Shown here: positions 25,452 to 36,753 of the stretch, piece by piece
Position numbering within the stretch: the first letter of the stretch is position 1
Layout of the letters: the number at the start of each line of letters is the position of its first letter
DNA from: Polynucleobacter sp.
GTDB taxonomy: Bacteria > Pseudomonadota > Gammaproteobacteria > Burkholderiales > Burkholderiaceae
Assembly: GCF_030693775.1 (NCBI RefSeq)
Contig: NZ_JAUXZY010000003.1
Coordinates: forward strand, 124,001-188,000
Direction: 5' to 3'
Length of the DNA stretch: 64,000 nt
The notes under the pieces: generated by a model
What the model was told of the DNA's origin: nothing
Seen by the model: the letters and a program-made list of their open reading frames with translations, nothing else
Database searches by the model: none
Translations under genes and position numbers: made by a program

Positions 25452-27782
25452 GTGAGCATGGTTGAAATCGAATTGGACGGCAAGGCAGTCGAAGTTCCGC
25501 AAGGTTCGATGGTGATGCACGCCGCAAATAAATTGGGAACCTACATTCCCCATTTTTGCTATCACAAGAAATTATCGATTGCAGCCAACTGCCGCATGTG
25601 CCTAGTTGAAGTTGAAAAAGCACCTAAACCATTGCCAGCCTGTGCGACACCAGTAACCCAGGGTATGAAGGTGTTCACCCATTCTGCAAAAGCAGTCGAA
25701 GCGCAGCGTTCCGTCATGGAGTTTTTGCTGATCAATCATCCCCTCGATTGCCCAATTTGTGATCAAGGCGGTGAGTGCCAATTACAAGATCTATCGGTCG
25801 GTTACGGTAAATCCACATCGCGCTACAGTGAAGAAAAGCGCGTGGTGTTTCATAAAAATGTAGGTCCGCTCATTTCGATGGAAGAGATGACGCGTTGCAT
25901 TCATTGCACCCGCTGCGTTCGCTTCGGCCAAGAGGTTTCCGGAATCATGGAACTGGGTATGGTTAATCGTGGTGAGCATTCTGAGATCACCACATTCTCT
26001 GGTCAAACCATTGATTCCGAGTTATCGGGAAACATGATTGACATTTGCCCAGTTGGTGCTTTGACCAGCAAGCCATTCCGCTATGCTGCGCGCACATGGG
26101 AGTTAGGGCGTAAGCGCTCATTGAGTCCGCACGATAGCCTGGGTACCAACACTACAGTACAAACCAAAGCCAACCGTGTCATGCGGGTCGTTGCTCTGGA
26201 AAATGAAGCCATTAATGAATGCTGGATCAGTGACCGCGACCGTTTTGCCTACGAAGGCGTGAACAGTGCAGAGCGTTTGACTGTGCCGATGGTCAAGCAA
26301 GAGGGCAAATGGCTCGAGACCGACTGGGAGTCTGCTTTAGAGTACGTCACCCGTTCTTTGAAAACCATTACGGCCGATCATGGCGCTGATGCACTTGCAG
26401 CCATCGCTCACCCAATCTCGAGCGTCGAAGAGTTGCATCTTCTGCAAAAAGTAGTGCGTGCAATGGGCTCTGACCGCGTAGAGACGCGCCTGCGCCAAAC
26501 CGATGTGCGCGGTGCTGCAGCTGCGCCATGGCTCGGCATGCCGATTGCCAATGTAAGCCAATTGGATCGCGCACTCGTGGTTGGTAGTTTTTTACGTAAA
26601 GAGCAGCCGCTGATTGCAGCACGTTTGCGTACCGCTACGAAGCGCGGCCTCCAGATTTCTCGCGTAGATGCAGGCGGTGACGATTGGTTAATGCCTTCGC
26701 TGAGTCTTGCTGCGGCGCCGAGTCGCTGGACTGCGGTGCTGACTGAAGTCGCCAGCGCGATTGCCAAAGCAAAATCGAGTCAGTTGCCCGCAGGTATTCA
26801 GGGTGGGGTGATCTCTAAAGAAGCGCAAGCGATTGCAGATAGCCTTTTGTCTGGATCCAATAAAGCGGTTCTCTTGGGCTCTGCTGCAATTGCGCATCCC
26901 CATGCCTCTAATTTGCATGTGCTAGCCCAATTTATTGCCGAGCAAACCGGCGCTACCTTTGGATTTTTGCCTATTGGTGGCAATGCCGTCGCGGCACCGC
27001 TGTTGCAAGCCGTTCAACAAAAACCCAATGCGGGCATTGATTCTGTCCTCGACGGTAGTGCTCGCGCAGTCCTGTTGCTGAATGTGGAGCCTTTATCTGA
27101 TTTACCAAATCCAGAGCAGGCACGTTCTGCATTAGCCAAGGCCGATACCGTTATTGCGCTAACTGCGTTTGCTAGCAGCGAACTATTGGAATTGGCTGAT
27201 GTGTTGTTACCCATTACGCCATTCACGGAATCGGTAGGCAGCTTTATCAATGCGGCAGGAACGGTGCAGACCATCCAGCCATCGGTACGCCCCCTGGCAG
27301 ATGCAAGACCAGCATGGAAAGTATTACGTGCCATGGGCAGCTTGCTCGGTCTGAATGGCTTCTTACTCAATACACCCGAAGAGGTTTGCGGTGAGGCCTT
27401 AGCTAAACCCATTGCCGAGCGCCTGAATAACCGATTTAATGCATCCCCTAGTTTGGTTCAAGAGCAAGCGGTTAACGGACTTGAGCGCGTTAGCGATTTA
27501 CCGATTTATGGTGTCGATGCGATCGTGCGCCGTGCTCCGGCATTGCAACTGACCCGCGACGCTAAAAATGCACATCGCCTTGGCTTAAATGCCAAAACCT
27601 TTGCTGAACTCAATCTAAAAGAGGGTGATTTGGTTGCTATTTCACAAGGTGCTAAAACCGTGCAAATGCCTGCCATGCTGGAAAGTCAGTTAGCTGCTGG
27701 ATGTGTGCGCATGTCAGCAACTTCGCCCGCAAGCGCTGAACTCGGTGCGATGTTCGGCCCCGTTACGGTCAGCCGAGTTTAG
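25452..27782 (+). CDS. nuoG: NADH-quinone oxidoreductase subunit G
   Basis: 75-kDa-type subunit relaying electrons from the flavin to NuoI. It starts with GTG 25452, 10 bases after AAGGA; ATG 25458 is a less well-spaced alternative. The 776-residue protein begins with a ferredoxin-like domain whose N1b ligands are in HFCYH, NCRMC and PACATP. N5 ligands follow in [14 protein letters not shown], and N4 ligands in [13 protein letters not shown] and DICPVG. The CxxCxxxC motif that binds the extra cluster N7 in E. coli is absent: the region after [14 protein letters not shown] has no such cysteines. The remaining molybdopterin-like domain is structural and divergent. Confidence 0.96.
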   Translation: MSMVEIELDGKAVEVPQGSMVMHAANKLGTYIPHFCYHKKLSIAANCRMCLVEVEKAPKPLPACATPVTQGMKVFTHSAKAVEAQRSVMEFLLINHPLDCPICDQGGECQLQDLSVGYGKSTSRYSEEKRVVFHKNVGPLISMEEMTRCIHCTRCVRFGQEVSGIMELGMVNRGEHSEITTFSGQTIDSELSGNMIDICPVGALTSKPFRYAARTWELGRKRSLSPHDSLGTNTTVQTKANRVMRVVALENEAINECWISDRDRFAYEGVNSAERLTVPMVKQEGKWLETDWESALEYVTRSLKTITADHGADALAAIAHPISSVEELHLLQKVVRAMGSDRVETRLRQTDVRGAAAAPWLGMPIANVSQLDRALVVGSFLRKEQPLIAARLRTATKRGLQISRVDAGGDDWLMPSLSLAAAPSRWTAVLTEVASAIAKAKSSQLPAGIQGGVISKEAQAIADSLLSGSNKAVLLGSAAIAHPHASNLHVLAQFIAEQTGATFGFLPIGGNAVAAPLLQAVQQKPNAGIDSVLDGSARAVLLLNVEPLSDLPNPEQARSALAKADTVIALTAFASSELLELADVLLPITPFTESVGSFINAAGTVQTIQPSVRPLADARPAWKVLRAMGSLLGLNGFLLNTPEEVCGEALAKPIAERLNNRFNASPSLVQEQAVNGLERVSDLPIYGVDAIVRRAPALQLTRDAKNAHRLGLNAKTFAELNLKEGDLVAISQGAKTVQMPAMLESQLAAGCVRMSATSPASAELGAMFGPVTVSRV

Positions 27783-27790
27783 GAATCACC

Positions 27791-28864
27791 ATGACTGACA
27801 TACTCAACGCCATCAATCTGCACGGAACCGAGCTCTTTGGCTCGCTATGGCCTCTGGTTTGGACATTGGTCAAGATCGTTGCGATTGTGTTGCCGATGTT
27901 TGCTGCTGTAGCGTATATGACTCTATGGGAGCGTAAGCTGATTGGCTGGATGCACATTCGTCTCGGGCCGAATCGAACGGGTCCGCTGGGATTGTTACAA
28001 CCGATTGCCGATGCAATTAAGTTGTTGCTCAAAGAGATTGTTTCGCCAACCCGCTCCAATAAAGTACTGTTTGTGATTGCCCCTGTGATGGTGATTGCTC
28101 CTGCCTTTGCGGCGTGGGCGGTGATTCCGTTTCAGGCTGAGATGGTTTTGGCGGATGTGAATGCTGGCCTCCTGTACGTCATTGCGATTTCATCGATCGG
28201 GGTATACGGCGTTATTTTGGCGGGGTGGGCATCGAACTCTAAATACCCGTTCTTAGCGGCGATGCGCGCTTCAGCACAAATGATTTCCTACGAAATCGCC
28301 ATGGGCTTTGCATTGGTCACCGTTCTCATTATTTCAGGCTCACTTAATCTGAGCAAGATCGTGCTCTTGCAAGATACCGGCATCTTTGCGGATATGGGGC
28401 TTAATTTCCTATCGTGGAATTGGTTGCCGCTGCTGCCCATGTTCCTGATTTACTTTATCTCTGGCGTTGCCGAAACCAATCGCCATCCCTTTGACGTGGT
28501 CGAGGGTGAGTCCGAGATCGTGGCAGGTCACATGGTGGAATATTCAGGTATGGCGTACGCGATGTTCTTCTTGGCGGAATACGCCAACATGATCATGATT
28601 GCCGCGCTTACCTCCATTCTGTTCTTAGGCGGATGGCTGCCGATTTTGGATTTACCCATCCTGCGTGATATTCCAGGTTTCTTCTGGTTGTTTGCCAAGA
28701 CCTTCTTCATTCTGTCTTGCTTTATTTGGTTGCGAGCCACCTTGCCACGCTACCGCTACGACCAGATCATGCGTTTGGGTTGGAAGATCTTTATTCCACT
28801 GTCGGTTTTTTGGGTGATTTTGGTTGGCACTTGGGTTATCTCTCCTTGGAATATTTGGAACTAA
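27791..28864 (+). CDS. nuoH: NADH-quinone oxidoreductase subunit H
   Basis: Membrane subunit that forms the quinone chamber and links the peripheral arm to the proton pumps. The 357-residue protein has about eight hydrophobic helices. Diagnostic segments are [19 protein letters not shown] (residues about 47-65), [16 protein letters not shown], and the acidic loop [19 protein letters not shown] with several conserved Glu residues near the quinone cavity. It starts 8 bases after nuoG and ends 9 bases before nuoI. Confidence 0.97.
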   Translation: MTDILNAINLHGTELFGSLWPLVWTLVKIVAIVLPMFAAVAYMTLWERKLIGWMHIRLGPNRTGPLGLLQPIADAIKLLLKEIVSPTRSNKVLFVIAPVMVIAPAFAAWAVIPFQAEMVLADVNAGLLYVIAISSIGVYGVILAGWASNSKYPFLAAMRASAQMISYEIAMGFALVTVLIISGSLNLSKIVLLQDTGIFADMGLNFLSWNWLPLLPMFLIYFISGVAETNRHPFDVVEGESEIVAGHMVEYSGMAYAMFFLAEYANMIMIAALTSILFLGGWLPILDLPILRDIPGFFWLFAKTFFILSCFIWLRATLPRYRYDQIMRLGWKIFIPLSVFWVILVGTWVISPWNIWN

Positions 28865-28873
28865 GCCGCGATT

Positions 28874-29365
28874 ATGTTTAAACGAATAAATCAGTTTTTA
28901 AGCAGCCTCATGCTCAAGGATGTGTTGACTGGGATGGCTATCACCGGAAAATACCTCTTTAAGCCCAAGTTCACGGTGCAGTATCCGGAAGAAAAGACCC
29001 CCCAGTCACCGCGTTTCCGAGGCCTACATGCCTTGCGTCGCTACCCGAATGGAGAAGAGCGTTGCATCGCCTGTAAATTATGTGAAGCCGTATGTCCTGC
29101 TATGGCGATTTCGATTGAGTCTGATCAGCGCGACGATGGTACTCGCCGGACCACGCGTTACGACATCGATTTAACCAAGTGTATTTTTTGCGGCTTCTGT
29201 GAAGAGGCCTGTCCGGTTGATGCCATCGTCGAAACTAACATCTTTGAATACTTTGGTGATAAACGGGGTGATTTGTATTTCACAAAAGATATGCTCTTGG
29301 CCGTTGGTGATCAGTATGAAACCGAGATTGCAGCCAATCGCAAAGCCGATGCCCCATACCGTTAA
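28874..29365 (+). CDS. nuoI: NADH-quinone oxidoreductase subunit I
   Basis: Ferredoxin-like subunit with the two [4Fe-4S] clusters N6a and N6b that pass electrons to N2. The 163-residue protein has two full motifs: [16 protein letters not shown] near residue 60 and [16 protein letters not shown] near residue 100. The N-terminal amphipathic helix and [21 protein letters not shown] are typical of the proteobacterial type. It lies 9 bases after nuoH and 9 before nuoJ. Confidence 0.97.
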   Translation: MFKRINQFLSSLMLKDVLTGMAITGKYLFKPKFTVQYPEEKTPQSPRFRGLHALRRYPNGEERCIACKLCEAVCPAMAISIESDQRDDGTRRTTRYDIDLTKCIFCGFCEEACPVDAIVETNIFEYFGDKRGDLYFTKDMLLAVGDQYETEIAANRKADAPYR

Positions 29366-29374
29366 TTCCCTTTT

Positions 29375-30037
29375 ATGACATTCGAACCCGCGACCATCTA
29401 TTCGATTTTTTTCTATGCCTTTGCGGGCATTTTGGTGTTATCTGCTCTGCAGGTGATCACCGCTCGTAATCCGGTGAACTCAGCTCTCTTTTTAATCCTG
29501 GCTTTTTTCTGCGCGTCGGGATTATGGATGCTGCTGCGGGCTGAGTTTTTAAGTCTCGTCCTCATTTTGGTTTATGTGGGCGCTGTGATGGTGCTTTTCC
29601 TCTTCGTGGTGATGATGCTAGATCTTGATTTGGCTCATCTGCGTCGGGATTTCAAGAAGTTTCTGCCGGTCGCCTTTTTGATTGGCGCAGTGATTGTGAT
29701 GCAGCTCTCCATCGTCTTGATCCGAGGCTTTGTTGGAACTACGGTGCCGCTGCAGCCTATGCTCGAAGAAATGGGCGGCGTTCCCAATACCCAAGCCTTA
29801 GGACGCGTCCTCTTTGTCGATTATGTTTATGCCTTTGAGATTGCCGGCATCATTTTGCTGGTGGCGATTATTGCTGCGGTTGCTTTAACCTTGCGTCGCC
29901 GTAAAGATTCCAAGTCGCAAATTGTGGCCGATCAGGTTGCGGTTAATCCAGCCGACCGTATGCGTATGGTGAAGATGGACTCCGAAATGGACGCCAAGCA
30001 GGATCAGCGCAGTAAAACGGGTGGAGAGCCAAAATGA
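29375..30037 (+). CDS. nuoJ: NADH-quinone oxidoreductase subunit J
   Basis: Membrane subunit of complex I with five hydrophobic helices. The 220-residue length includes a hydrophilic C-terminal tail (about residues 175-220) with many Lys, Asp and Gln. [18 protein letters not shown] near residue 65-82 is the best conserved region and includes a pi-bulge helix involved in coupling. It overlaps nuoK by four bases (ATGA). Confidence 0.95.
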   Translation: MTFEPATIYSIFFYAFAGILVLSALQVITARNPVNSALFLILAFFCASGLWMLLRAEFLSLVLILVYVGAVMVLFLFVVMMLDLDLAHLRRDFKKFLPVAFLIGAVIVMQLSIVLIRGFVGTTVPLQPMLEEMGGVPNTQALGRVLFVDYVYAFEIAGIILLVAIIAAVALTLRRRKDSKSQIVADQVAVNPADRMRMVKMDSEMDAKQDQRSKTGGEPK

Positions 30038-30342
30038 CCATCACGCTTGCGCATTTTCTAGTACTCGGCGCCATTCTGTTTGCGATTAGCGTCGTTGGTA
30101 TTTTCTTAAATCGCCGCAACATCATTATTTTGTTGATGGCCATTGAGCTGATGCTGTTATCAGTCAATATGAACTTTGTTGCCTTCTCCTACTACTTAGG
30201 TGACATGGCCGGTCAAGTCTTTGTGTTTTTCATCTTGACCGTTGCTGCTGCCGAGGCCGCTATTGGCTTGGCTATCTTGGTAACCCTGTTCCGTAAATTC
30301 GATTCGATCAATGCTGAAGAGCTTGATCACCTCAAAGGCTAG
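30034..30342 (+). CDS. nuoK: NADH-quinone oxidoreductase subunit K
   Basis: Small membrane subunit related to MrpC of multisubunit cation antiporters. The 102-residue protein has three helices. The conserved Glu residues needed for proton translocation are in [16 protein letters not shown] (about residue 36) and in [15 protein letters not shown] (about residue 72). It overlaps nuoJ by four bases and is followed by nuoL after 17 bases. Confidence 0.97.
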   Translation: MTITLAHFLVLGAILFAISVVGIFLNRRNIIILLMAIELMLLSVNMNFVAFSYYLGDMAGQVFVFFILTVAAAEAAIGLAILVTLFRKFDSINAEELDHLKG

Positions 30343-30359
30343 TTTAAAAAGACCCTGTA

Positions 30360-32411
30360 ATGGAACTGACTCTCACTATTCCCGTACTCTGCGCCATACC
30401 GCTTGCGCCACTCATCGGCAGCATGCTGGTAGGATTTTTTGGCACCGGATTTTTAGGTAAGCAGCTGAGTCGTGGTGCCTGCCAAACCATCGCTATTTTG
30501 GGCGTGATGATTGCCTTTGTTCTGTCCTGCAATGTCTTAATGCAGGTCATGGATGGCTTTTACTTTAATGGCTCGGTTTATCGCTGGATGCAACTGGGCG
30601 AGCTTAGTTTTGATATCGGCTTTTTAATTGATCCACTGAGTGCCGTGATGATGGTGGTGGTGACCTTTGTTTCATTGATGGTCCATATTTACACCATTGG
30701 TTACATGGCAGAGGAGGAGGGCTACAACCGCTTCTTCTCCTATATTTCTTTGTTTACCTTTGCCATGCTGATGCTAGTCATGAGCAATAACCTGCTACAG
30801 CTCTTTTTTGGCTGGGAAGCAGTGGGCGTTGTTTCTTATCTGCTGATTGGTTTTTACTACGAGCGCCAAAGCGCCGTGTTTGCCAATATGAAAGCCTTCT
30901 TGGTCAATCGCGTAGGCGACTTTGGATTCATTTTGGGGATTGGCTTGCTCTTGGCTGGTACTGGTTCCATGAACTACGATGCCATCTTTGCTCAAAACAC
31001 GGTATTGGCTGCGCAGACTCTGCCGGGTACAGACTGGAATTTAGTGACCGTGGCTTGTATTTGCCTCTTCATCGGCGCCATGGGTAAATCGGCTCAGTTT
31101 CCCTTGCATGTATGGCTGCCCGATTCGATGGAAGGCCCAACCCCCATTTCTGCCTTGATTCATGCGGCAACCATGGTGACGGCCGGCATATTCATGGTGA
31201 GCCGTATGTCACCCTTGTTTGAGTTGTCTGATACCGCCCTCAGCTTTATTTTGGTGATTGGCTCTATCACTGCGCTATTTATGGGTTTCTTGGGTATCGT
31301 GCAAAACGATATCAAGCGAGTGGTTGCGTATTCAACCCTTTCGCAATTGGGCTTCATGACGATTGCTCTGGGCGTGTCTGCCTATCCCATCGCCATTTTC
31401 CACCTGATGACCCATGCATTTTTCAAAGCCCTCTTGTTCCTCGGAGCAGGTAGTGTGATCCTGGGAATGCACCACGAACAAGACATGCGCAAGATGGGCG
31501 GTCTATGGAAGTACATGCCCGTCACTTGCTTGATGATGCTCTTGGGTAGCTTGGCTCTGATTGGCACACCGTTCTTCTCTGGCTTTTATTCCAAAGATTC
31601 GATTATTGAAGCGGTGGCAGCCAGCACGATCCCTGGTTCTGGATTTGCCTTGTTTGCAGTCATGGCCAGTGTCTTTGTAACAGCCCTTTATTCATTCCGC
31701 CTGTATTTCTATGTCTTCCATGGCAAAGAGCGTTTTGGTCATGCAAGCCATGATCACCACGCACACGACGATCATGGCCACGATGATCATGCGCACCATG
31801 GCTTGGCGCCAGGAGAGAAGCCCCACGAGTCTCCATGGGTTGTTACTATCCCATTAATTCTCTTGGCTATTCCATCGGTCATCATCGGCTTTTATACGAT
31901 TGACCCCTTGCTGTACGGCACCTTCTTTGGCGACTCTATTTTTATTGATATCGCCAAGCATCCCGTGATGAAGCATTTGGCAGAGGCGTTTCATGGCCCT
32001 GTAGCGATGGCAATGCATGCCTTTGGCACCTGGGTTCTGCTATTGGTAGTCTTGGGAGTATTGGCCGCTGCGATTGGCTATTTATGGATGCCCAGCTTGC
32101 CAGCGAAGGTCTCCGAAGCGCTTGCTCCCATTAAGAAGCTCCTCGATCATAAATATTATTTGGACGAGCTAAACCAGGCTGTCTTTGCAAAAGGAATGCT
32201 TTGGTTTGGTGGTGTGTTTTGGCACCGCGGCGATCAAAAAATTATTGACGGCATGTTGGTGAATGGCAGTGCCCATCTAGTCGGCCGATTTGCTGGCGTA
32301 ATCCGCCACTTGCAATCGGGTTACCTCTATCACTATGCCTTTGCCATGATATTGGGCTTAATCGCCTTGCTCTCATGGATCTTGTATACCTATATTTATA
32401 TCGCTTATTAA
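30360..32411 (+). CDS. nuoL: NADH-quinone oxidoreductase subunit L
   Basis: Distal antiporter-like proton pump of complex I with a long lateral helix. At 683 residues it is longer than E. coli NuoL (about 613). Conserved functional residues lie in FFGWEAVGVVSYLLIGF (Glu near 157) and in MGKSAQFPLHVWLPDSMEGPTP (Lys near 241). A His-rich hydrophilic insertion begins near residue 461 (HASHDHHAHDDHGHDDHAHH), with ten His in twenty-one residues, between membrane helices. It could bind metal or simply be a flexible charged loop. It starts after an AAAAAGACC spacer in the tightly packed operon. Confidence 0.96.
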   Translation: MELTLTIPVLCAIPLAPLIGSMLVGFFGTGFLGKQLSRGACQTIAILGVMIAFVLSCNVLMQVMDGFYFNGSVYRWMQLGELSFDIGFLIDPLSAVMMVVVTFVSLMVHIYTIGYMAEEEGYNRFFSYISLFTFAMLMLVMSNNLLQLFFGWEAVGVVSYLLIGFYYERQSAVFANMKAFLVNRVGDFGFILGIGLLLAGTGSMNYDAIFAQNTVLAAQTLPGTDWNLVTVACICLFIGAMGKSAQFPLHVWLPDSMEGPTPISALIHAATMVTAGIFMVSRMSPLFELSDTALSFILVIGSITALFMGFLGIVQNDIKRVVAYSTLSQLGFMTIALGVSAYPIAIFHLMTHAFFKALLFLGAGSVILGMHHEQDMRKMGGLWKYMPVTCLMMLLGSLALIGTPFFSGFYSKDSIIEAVAASTIPGSGFALFAVMASVFVTALYSFRLYFYVFHGKERFGHASHDHHAHDDHGHDDHAHHGLAPGEKPHESPWVVTIPLILLAIPSVIIGFYTIDPLLYGTFFGDSIFIDIAKHPVMKHLAEAFHGPVAMAMHAFGTWVLLLVVLGVLAAAIGYLWMPSLPAKVSEALAPIKKLLDHKYYLDELNQAVFAKGMLWFGGVFWHRGDQKIIDGMLVNGSAHLVGRFAGVIRHLQSGYLYHYAFAMILGLIALLSWILYTYIYIAY

Positions 32412-32426
32412 GTAGAACACCCCGTT

Positions 32427-33893
32427 ATGATTCTTTCCTACGCCATCTGGATCCCGATCGTTTTCGGTCTGATCATTTTGATTTATGGGTCTGAGCGTCC
32501 ATCCTCAGGGGTGCGTTACCTTGCGTTGTTTGGCTCTGTACTCGGCTTCATTGCTACCTTGCCTTTGGTATTGCAGTTTGATGAATCGACTGCTGGTATG
32601 CAGTTTGTCGAAAAGCTCAGTTGGATTGAGCGCTACGACATCAACTATCACCTAGGAGTAGACGGTATCTCCGTTTGGTTTGTCGTTCTGACGGCATTTA
32701 TTAACATCTTTGTGGTTATTGCCGCATGGGAAGTCATTACTGAAAAGGTGTCGCAGTATCTGGCCGCCTTCATGATCCTATCCGGCCTCATGATCGGTGT
32801 TTTTTCAGCGCTCGACGGCATGTTGTTTTATGTCTTCTTCGAGGCCACCTTGATACCGATGTACATCATCATTGGGGTGTGGGGTGGCAAGAACCGCATT
32901 TATGCGGCGTTCAAATTCTTCCTCTATACCTTGCTGGGCTCGCTGCTGACCTTGATCGCGATGCTGTATCTGTACAACGCTACTAATACCTTTGATATTC
33001 AGTCTTGGCACCATGCACCCCTCGATATTGTTGAGCAAATTCTGATTTTCTTTGCCTTCTTTATGGCCTTTGCTGTCAAAGTGCCCATGTGGCCTTTACA
33101 TACCTGGTTGCCCGATGTCCACGTGGAAGCGCCTACCGGGGGATCGGTCGTGTTGGCGGCAATTATGTTGAAGCTGGGTGCCTATGGCTTCTTGCGTTTC
33201 TCTTTGCCGATTGCGCCGGATGCCAGCATGTACCTCGGCCCCTTTGTCATTTTCTTGTCCTTGGTGGCGGTTATCTACGTTGGCTTGGTTGCTTTGGTCC
33301 AGAAGGACATGAAAAAGCTAGTGGCATATTCATCGGTAGCGCATATGGGCTTTGTGACTCTGGGATTCTTCCTGTTTAGTCCACTCGGCGTAGAGGGTGG
33401 CATTATTCAAATGATCTCCCACGGCTTTATTTCTGGGGCGATGTTCTTGGCGATTGGCGTGCTCTATGACCGGATGCATACCCGGCAAATTGCCGATTTT
33501 GGTGGCGTGATTCACCGGATGCCCAAGTTTTCTGTGTTCATGGTCTTTTTGGCGATGGCCAATTGCGGCTTGCCAGCCACCTCGGGCTTCGTTGGCGAAT
33601 TTATGGTCATTTTGGCTGCCGTTGATTACGATTTCTGGATTGGCGTACTGGCGGCAACCGCCTTGATATTAGGCGCCGCATACTCCTTGTGGATGGTCAA
33701 GCGTGTTGTATTTGGTGCGATTGCTAACCCCGAAGTGGATGCGCTAACCGACATTAATGGCCGCGAGTTTTTCATGTTGGCTGTTCTATCCATCTGCGTT
33801 CTCTGGATGGGTATTTATCCAAAACCCTTTACTGACATCATTCACCCAGCAGTGATCCATCTGCTTGAGCATGTCGCTATCAGCAAACTTTAA
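32427..33893 (+). CDS. nuoM: NADH-quinone oxidoreductase subunit M
   Basis: Antiporter-like proton-pumping subunit, 488 residues with about fourteen membrane helices. Key charged residues are visible in [19 protein letters not shown] (Glu near 144) and in [23 protein letters not shown] (Lys near 222). [16 protein letters not shown] is a further family marker in the broken-helix region. It is preceded by nuoL (15-base gap) and followed by nuoN (13-base gap). Confidence 0.97.
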   Translation: MILSYAIWIPIVFGLIILIYGSERPSSGVRYLALFGSVLGFIATLPLVLQFDESTAGMQFVEKLSWIERYDINYHLGVDGISVWFVVLTAFINIFVVIAAWEVITEKVSQYLAAFMILSGLMIGVFSALDGMLFYVFFEATLIPMYIIIGVWGGKNRIYAAFKFFLYTLLGSLLTLIAMLYLYNATNTFDIQSWHHAPLDIVEQILIFFAFFMAFAVKVPMWPLHTWLPDVHVEAPTGGSVVLAAIMLKLGAYGFLRFSLPIAPDASMYLGPFVIFLSLVAVIYVGLVALVQKDMKKLVAYSSVAHMGFVTLGFFLFSPLGVEGGIIQMISHGFISGAMFLAIGVLYDRMHTRQIADFGGVIHRMPKFSVFMVFLAMANCGLPATSGFVGEFMVILAAVDYDFWIGVLAATALILGAAYSLWMVKRVVFGAIANPEVDALTDINGREFFMLAVLSICVLWMGIYPKPFTDIIHPAVIHLLEHVAISKL

Positions 33894-33906
33894 GCAAGGT
33901 AACACC

Positions 33907-35397
33907 ATGGATACTTTTGACCTGATTGCGATTGCCCCTGAACTGATCCTTGCTTTCATTGCAAGTGATTTGCTATTGACCAGCGCATTTATTAAAGAAA
34001 AGAAAGAAAACCAAGGGCCGGATGTATTCCATACGCCCAAGGCCGCATCCTTTGTCTATTTTTCCAGTTGCTTACTGCTCATTGGGCTGGGCCTTGCATT
34101 TTTGTTTCGCGTGGATGATCTGCCGTATTACGCCATGTACGGCCTATTTCAGTCGGATCCTGTTGCCAATCTACTCAAGGCGGTATCGTGCTTTGCCTTG
34201 TTAATTACCTTAATTTATTCGAAACAGTATCTGATTGATCGTGGCCTGTTTAGGCCCGACTTTATCGTGCTGGCTTTGTTTGCGCTCTTGGGTCAGCTGG
34301 TGCTCATATCGGGATCCAACCTTTTGACCCTCTACCTCGGTTTAGAGTTGATGGCCTTGTCTACCTATGGTTTAGTGGCCATGCGTCACTCTAGTGGCAT
34401 GTCTTCTGAGGCAGCCATTAAATACTTTGTGCTGGGCGCCTTAGCATCGGGTTTCTTGCTTTACGGCATGTCGATGCTCTATGGCGTTACTGGATCCCTC
34501 GATCTAGTAGAGATCTTTAGGACGGTTGCGGACCCGCGTATTAACCACCTCATCATGGCATTTGGTCTTGTCTTTATTATGGCTGGTCTGGCCTTCAAGC
34601 TGGGGGTTGCGCCATTTCATATGTGGGTACCGGATGTCTACCAAGGGGCGCCCACAGCAGTGACATTATTAATTGCTGCCGCACCTAAATTGGCTGCATT
34701 TGCATTGCTCTTCCGTTTGCTGGTGAATACCTTGCTGCCACTCTTGGCCGATTGGCAGCCGATGCTGATGATATTGGCTGTCCTCTCCTTAGTAGTCGGT
34801 AATGTCACTGCGATCGCGCAAACCAATTTAAAGCGGATGCTGGCCTATTCAGCAATTGCACAGATGGGCTTTGTCTTGCTGGGCATGCTCTCCGTGTTTG
34901 ATGATCACGCATTTAGTGCCTCCATGTTTTATGCGGTGACCTATGTCATCACCACACTCGGCACTTTTGGTCTTCTCATGGTCTTATCGCGCAAGGGATA
35001 TGATTGTGAAACGCTGGATGGCTTAAAAGGCCTCAATCGCAAACACCCTTGGTTTGCCTTCTTGGGGCTGCTAATGATGTTCTCTTTAGCCGGCATCCCA
35101 CCCACAGTTGGTTTCGCTGCGAAGCTCTCCGTACTTGAGGCCTTGGTGGATGCCAATTATGTTTTCTTGGCCGTGATTGCCGTGATTGCATCACTGATCG
35201 GTGCGTTCTACTACTTACGCGTGGTGAAGGTCATGTACTTTGATGAGCCAAGTCATGAGCATTCTGTCAGTGGCACTGCTATTGCGAAAGGCGTTTTGGG
35301 TTTGAATGGTCTGATGGTGCTTGCACTTGGCATATTCCCTGGAGCGTTGATGGCCCTATGCCTGGATGTCATGCGAAACACCTTGCTCGGCGGCTAA
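33907..35397 (+). CDS. nuoN: NADH-quinone oxidoreductase subunit N
   Basis: Third antiporter-like proton-pumping subunit and last gene of the operon. The open frame extends back into nuoM (33865), but ATG 33907 behind AAGGT gives 496 residues and the usual N-terminus [17 protein letters not shown]. Conserved residues are in [17 protein letters not shown] (Glu near 154) and [21 protein letters not shown] (Lys near 238). [19 protein letters not shown] lies near 310. A strong terminator follows 8 bases after the stop. Confidence 0.96.
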   Translation: MDTFDLIAIAPELILAFIASDLLLTSAFIKEKKENQGPDVFHTPKAASFVYFSSCLLLIGLGLAFLFRVDDLPYYAMYGLFQSDPVANLLKAVSCFALLITLIYSKQYLIDRGLFRPDFIVLALFALLGQLVLISGSNLLTLYLGLELMALSTYGLVAMRHSSGMSSEAAIKYFVLGALASGFLLYGMSMLYGVTGSLDLVEIFRTVADPRINHLIMAFGLVFIMAGLAFKLGVAPFHMWVPDVYQGAPTAVTLLIAAAPKLAAFALLFRLLVNTLLPLLADWQPMLMILAVLSLVVGNVTAIAQTNLKRMLAYSAIAQMGFVLLGMLSVFDDHAFSASMFYAVTYVITTLGTFGLLMVLSRKGYDCETLDGLKGLNRKHPWFAFLGLLMMFSLAGIPPTVGFAAKLSVLEALVDANYVFLAVIAVIASLIGAFYYLRVVKVMYFDEPSHEHSVSGTAIAKGVLGLNGLMVLALGIFPGALMALCLDVMRNTLLGG

Positions 35398-35404
35398 CAC
35401 GATT

Positions 35405-35431
35405 AACCCAGCTAACTAGCTGGGTTTTTTT
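35405..35431 (+). terminator. Terminator of the nuo operon
   Basis: AACCCAGCTA and TAGCTGGGTT (35405-35426) form a perfect 10-base inverted repeat around AC, followed by a run of T to 35431. It lies directly after nuoN and fits a strong rho-independent terminator. Confidence 0.92.
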
Positions 35432-35445
35432 ATGGACATTCTTTA

Positions 35446-36051
35446 ATGACTGAAAAATCCCTGCATGAACTACCCACAGGCGATGCGCACTTAAAAGAGG
35501 AGTGTATCCACACACAAGACCTGTACGGCGGCCTATTTTTAAATATGAAGCGGGATACGGTCCGAATGCCGGATGGTGGTGAAGCGGTGCGCGAGTACCT
35601 TACGCATCCAGGTGCGGTAGCGATTGTTGCTTTACTGGACGATGGGCGTATTTTGCTCGAGCGCCAGTATCGCTATCCCGTAGCCCGGGTATGCATGGAG
35701 ATACCAGCAGGGAAGTTAGATGCGGGGGAGGACCCCTTGGTCTGTGCCCAGCGGGAGCTACAAGAAGAGACGGGGTATACCGCCAGTAAATGGAGTTACA
35801 TTCGGCGGATTCATCCGGTGATTTCGTATTCGACCGAATTCATCGATATTTATTTGGCTGAAGGCTTGAGCAAAGGTGAGCGGCAGCTCGACGATGAGGA
35901 ATTTTTAGACGTATTTGCTGCTTCTCTGGATGAATTGCTAAGGTGGGTGGAAGAGGGCGCCATTACCGACGTCAAGACCACGATTTCAGCCTATTGGTTG
36001 GATCGCTATCGCCGGGGCTTGGTTAAGCCACAAGCGATCGTCGCCGCTTAA
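35446..36051 (+). CDS. NUDIX hydrolase, ADP-ribose pyrophosphatase type
   Basis: Hydrolyses nucleoside diphosphate derivatives, most likely ADP-ribose, to AMP and ribose 5-phosphate. The 201-residue protein has a complete NUDIX box, G-x5-E-x7-REL-x-EE-x-G, in the segment GKLDAGEDPLVCAQRELQEE and the following TGY (about residues 86-108). QYRYPVARVCMEIPAGKL just before it is typical of the NudF/ADP-ribose pyrophosphatase branch. The C-terminal dimer region has LDEEFL-like sequence. ATG 35446 lies 15 bases after the nuo terminator, so its promoter must be within or before that region, or it depends on readthrough. Confidence 0.92.
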   Translation: MTEKSLHELPTGDAHLKEECIHTQDLYGGLFLNMKRDTVRMPDGGEAVREYLTHPGAVAIVALLDDGRILLERQYRYPVARVCMEIPAGKLDAGEDPLVCAQRELQEETGYTASKWSYIRRIHPVISYSTEFIDIYLAEGLSKGERQLDDEEFLDVFAASLDELLRWVEEGAITDVKTTISAYWLDRYRRGLVKPQAIVAA

Positions 36052-36109
36052 GAAACGCTATTAAAATAAGCTATATTGAATTTAGCAGTTTTGCCCCCAT
36101 CTACACAGC

Positions 36110-36631
36110 ATGAAAGTCTATAACCTATCCTGTTCCTTTGATCACCGCTTTGAGGGGTGGTTTGCTTCGGAGGAAGATTGCCTTACTCAGCAGGCTAGTG
36201 GCATGCTCGCTTGCCCTTTATGCAATAGCACTGAGATTACGCGGATGCCATCGGCACCCCACATTGCCAAGTCGCACGCCAAAGAGAATCAAGCGCAGAG
36301 CAGCGGGGCTTCCAGCGCACTCGCCAAGACAAACCCCACAGAAAATCAGCCAAACCAGAATGAGGTTGCCGCAGTGACGCGCGCTGATCATAGTCAGCTC
36401 GAAGCGCAAGTACAGGCCGCTTTTTTAAAGGGAATGCAAGAGCTCATGAGCCGTTCGGAAGACGTGGGTTCTGAATTTGCAGAGGAGGCTCGCAAGATTC
36501 ATTACAAAGAGTCGCCCGAGCGCAGCATTCGGGGGAGCACTACCGTGGATGAAGTGGAGTCACTGCGCGAAGAGGGTATTGAGATCCTGGCTTTACCTGC
36601 GCTGCCGCTGCTAAAAAATACCCTGCAGTAA
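36110..36631 (+). CDS. DUF1178 family protein
   Basis: Conserved protein of unknown function, 173 residues. The N-terminus carries the DUF1178 signature MKVYNLSCSFDHRFEGWFAS with a Cys pair CPLC at about residues 36-39, together resembling a zinc-ribbon-like fold (Cys 8 and CPLC). The central part (about 55-90) is Ser/Ala/Asn-rich and probably disordered. The C-terminal part has YKESPERSIRGSTTVDEVESLREEGIEI, typical of the family. It lies 58 bases after the NUDIX gene on the same strand and ends before a bidirectional terminator. No function can be assigned from sequence. Confidence 0.9.
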   Translation: MKVYNLSCSFDHRFEGWFASEEDCLTQQASGMLACPLCNSTEITRMPSAPHIAKSHAKENQAQSSGASSALAKTNPTENQPNQNEVAAVTRADHSQLEAQVQAAFLKGMQELMSRSEDVGSEFAEEARKIHYKESPERSIRGSTTVDEVESLREEGIEILALPALPLLKNTLQ

Positions 36632-36683
36632 ATCTTGCACCCTTGGTGTCTCGCTTAAGCACTCACCAAAACGTACCAAAGAA

Positions 36684-36714
36684 AAATAGCAACCCTCGGG
36701 TTGCTATTTCTATT
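36684..36714. terminator. Bidirectional terminator between DUF1178 and mmsA
   Basis: AAATAGCAACCC (36684-36695) and GGGTTGCTATTT (36698-36709) are perfectly complementary around TC. A T-rich tail lies on the plus side and AAAAA on the other side, which is a T-tract for the minus strand. It sits between convergent genes and can serve both. Confidence 0.85.
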
Positions 36715-36753
36715 TAAGGCAAACCAAAAAATGGTAGCCCGAGACCCCTAAGC

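Noticed and set aside
25452..27782. Loss of iron-sulfur cluster N7 in NuoG as a novelty
   Set aside because: Absence of the N7 Cys motif is common outside enteric and some thermophilic bacteria; ordinary variation.
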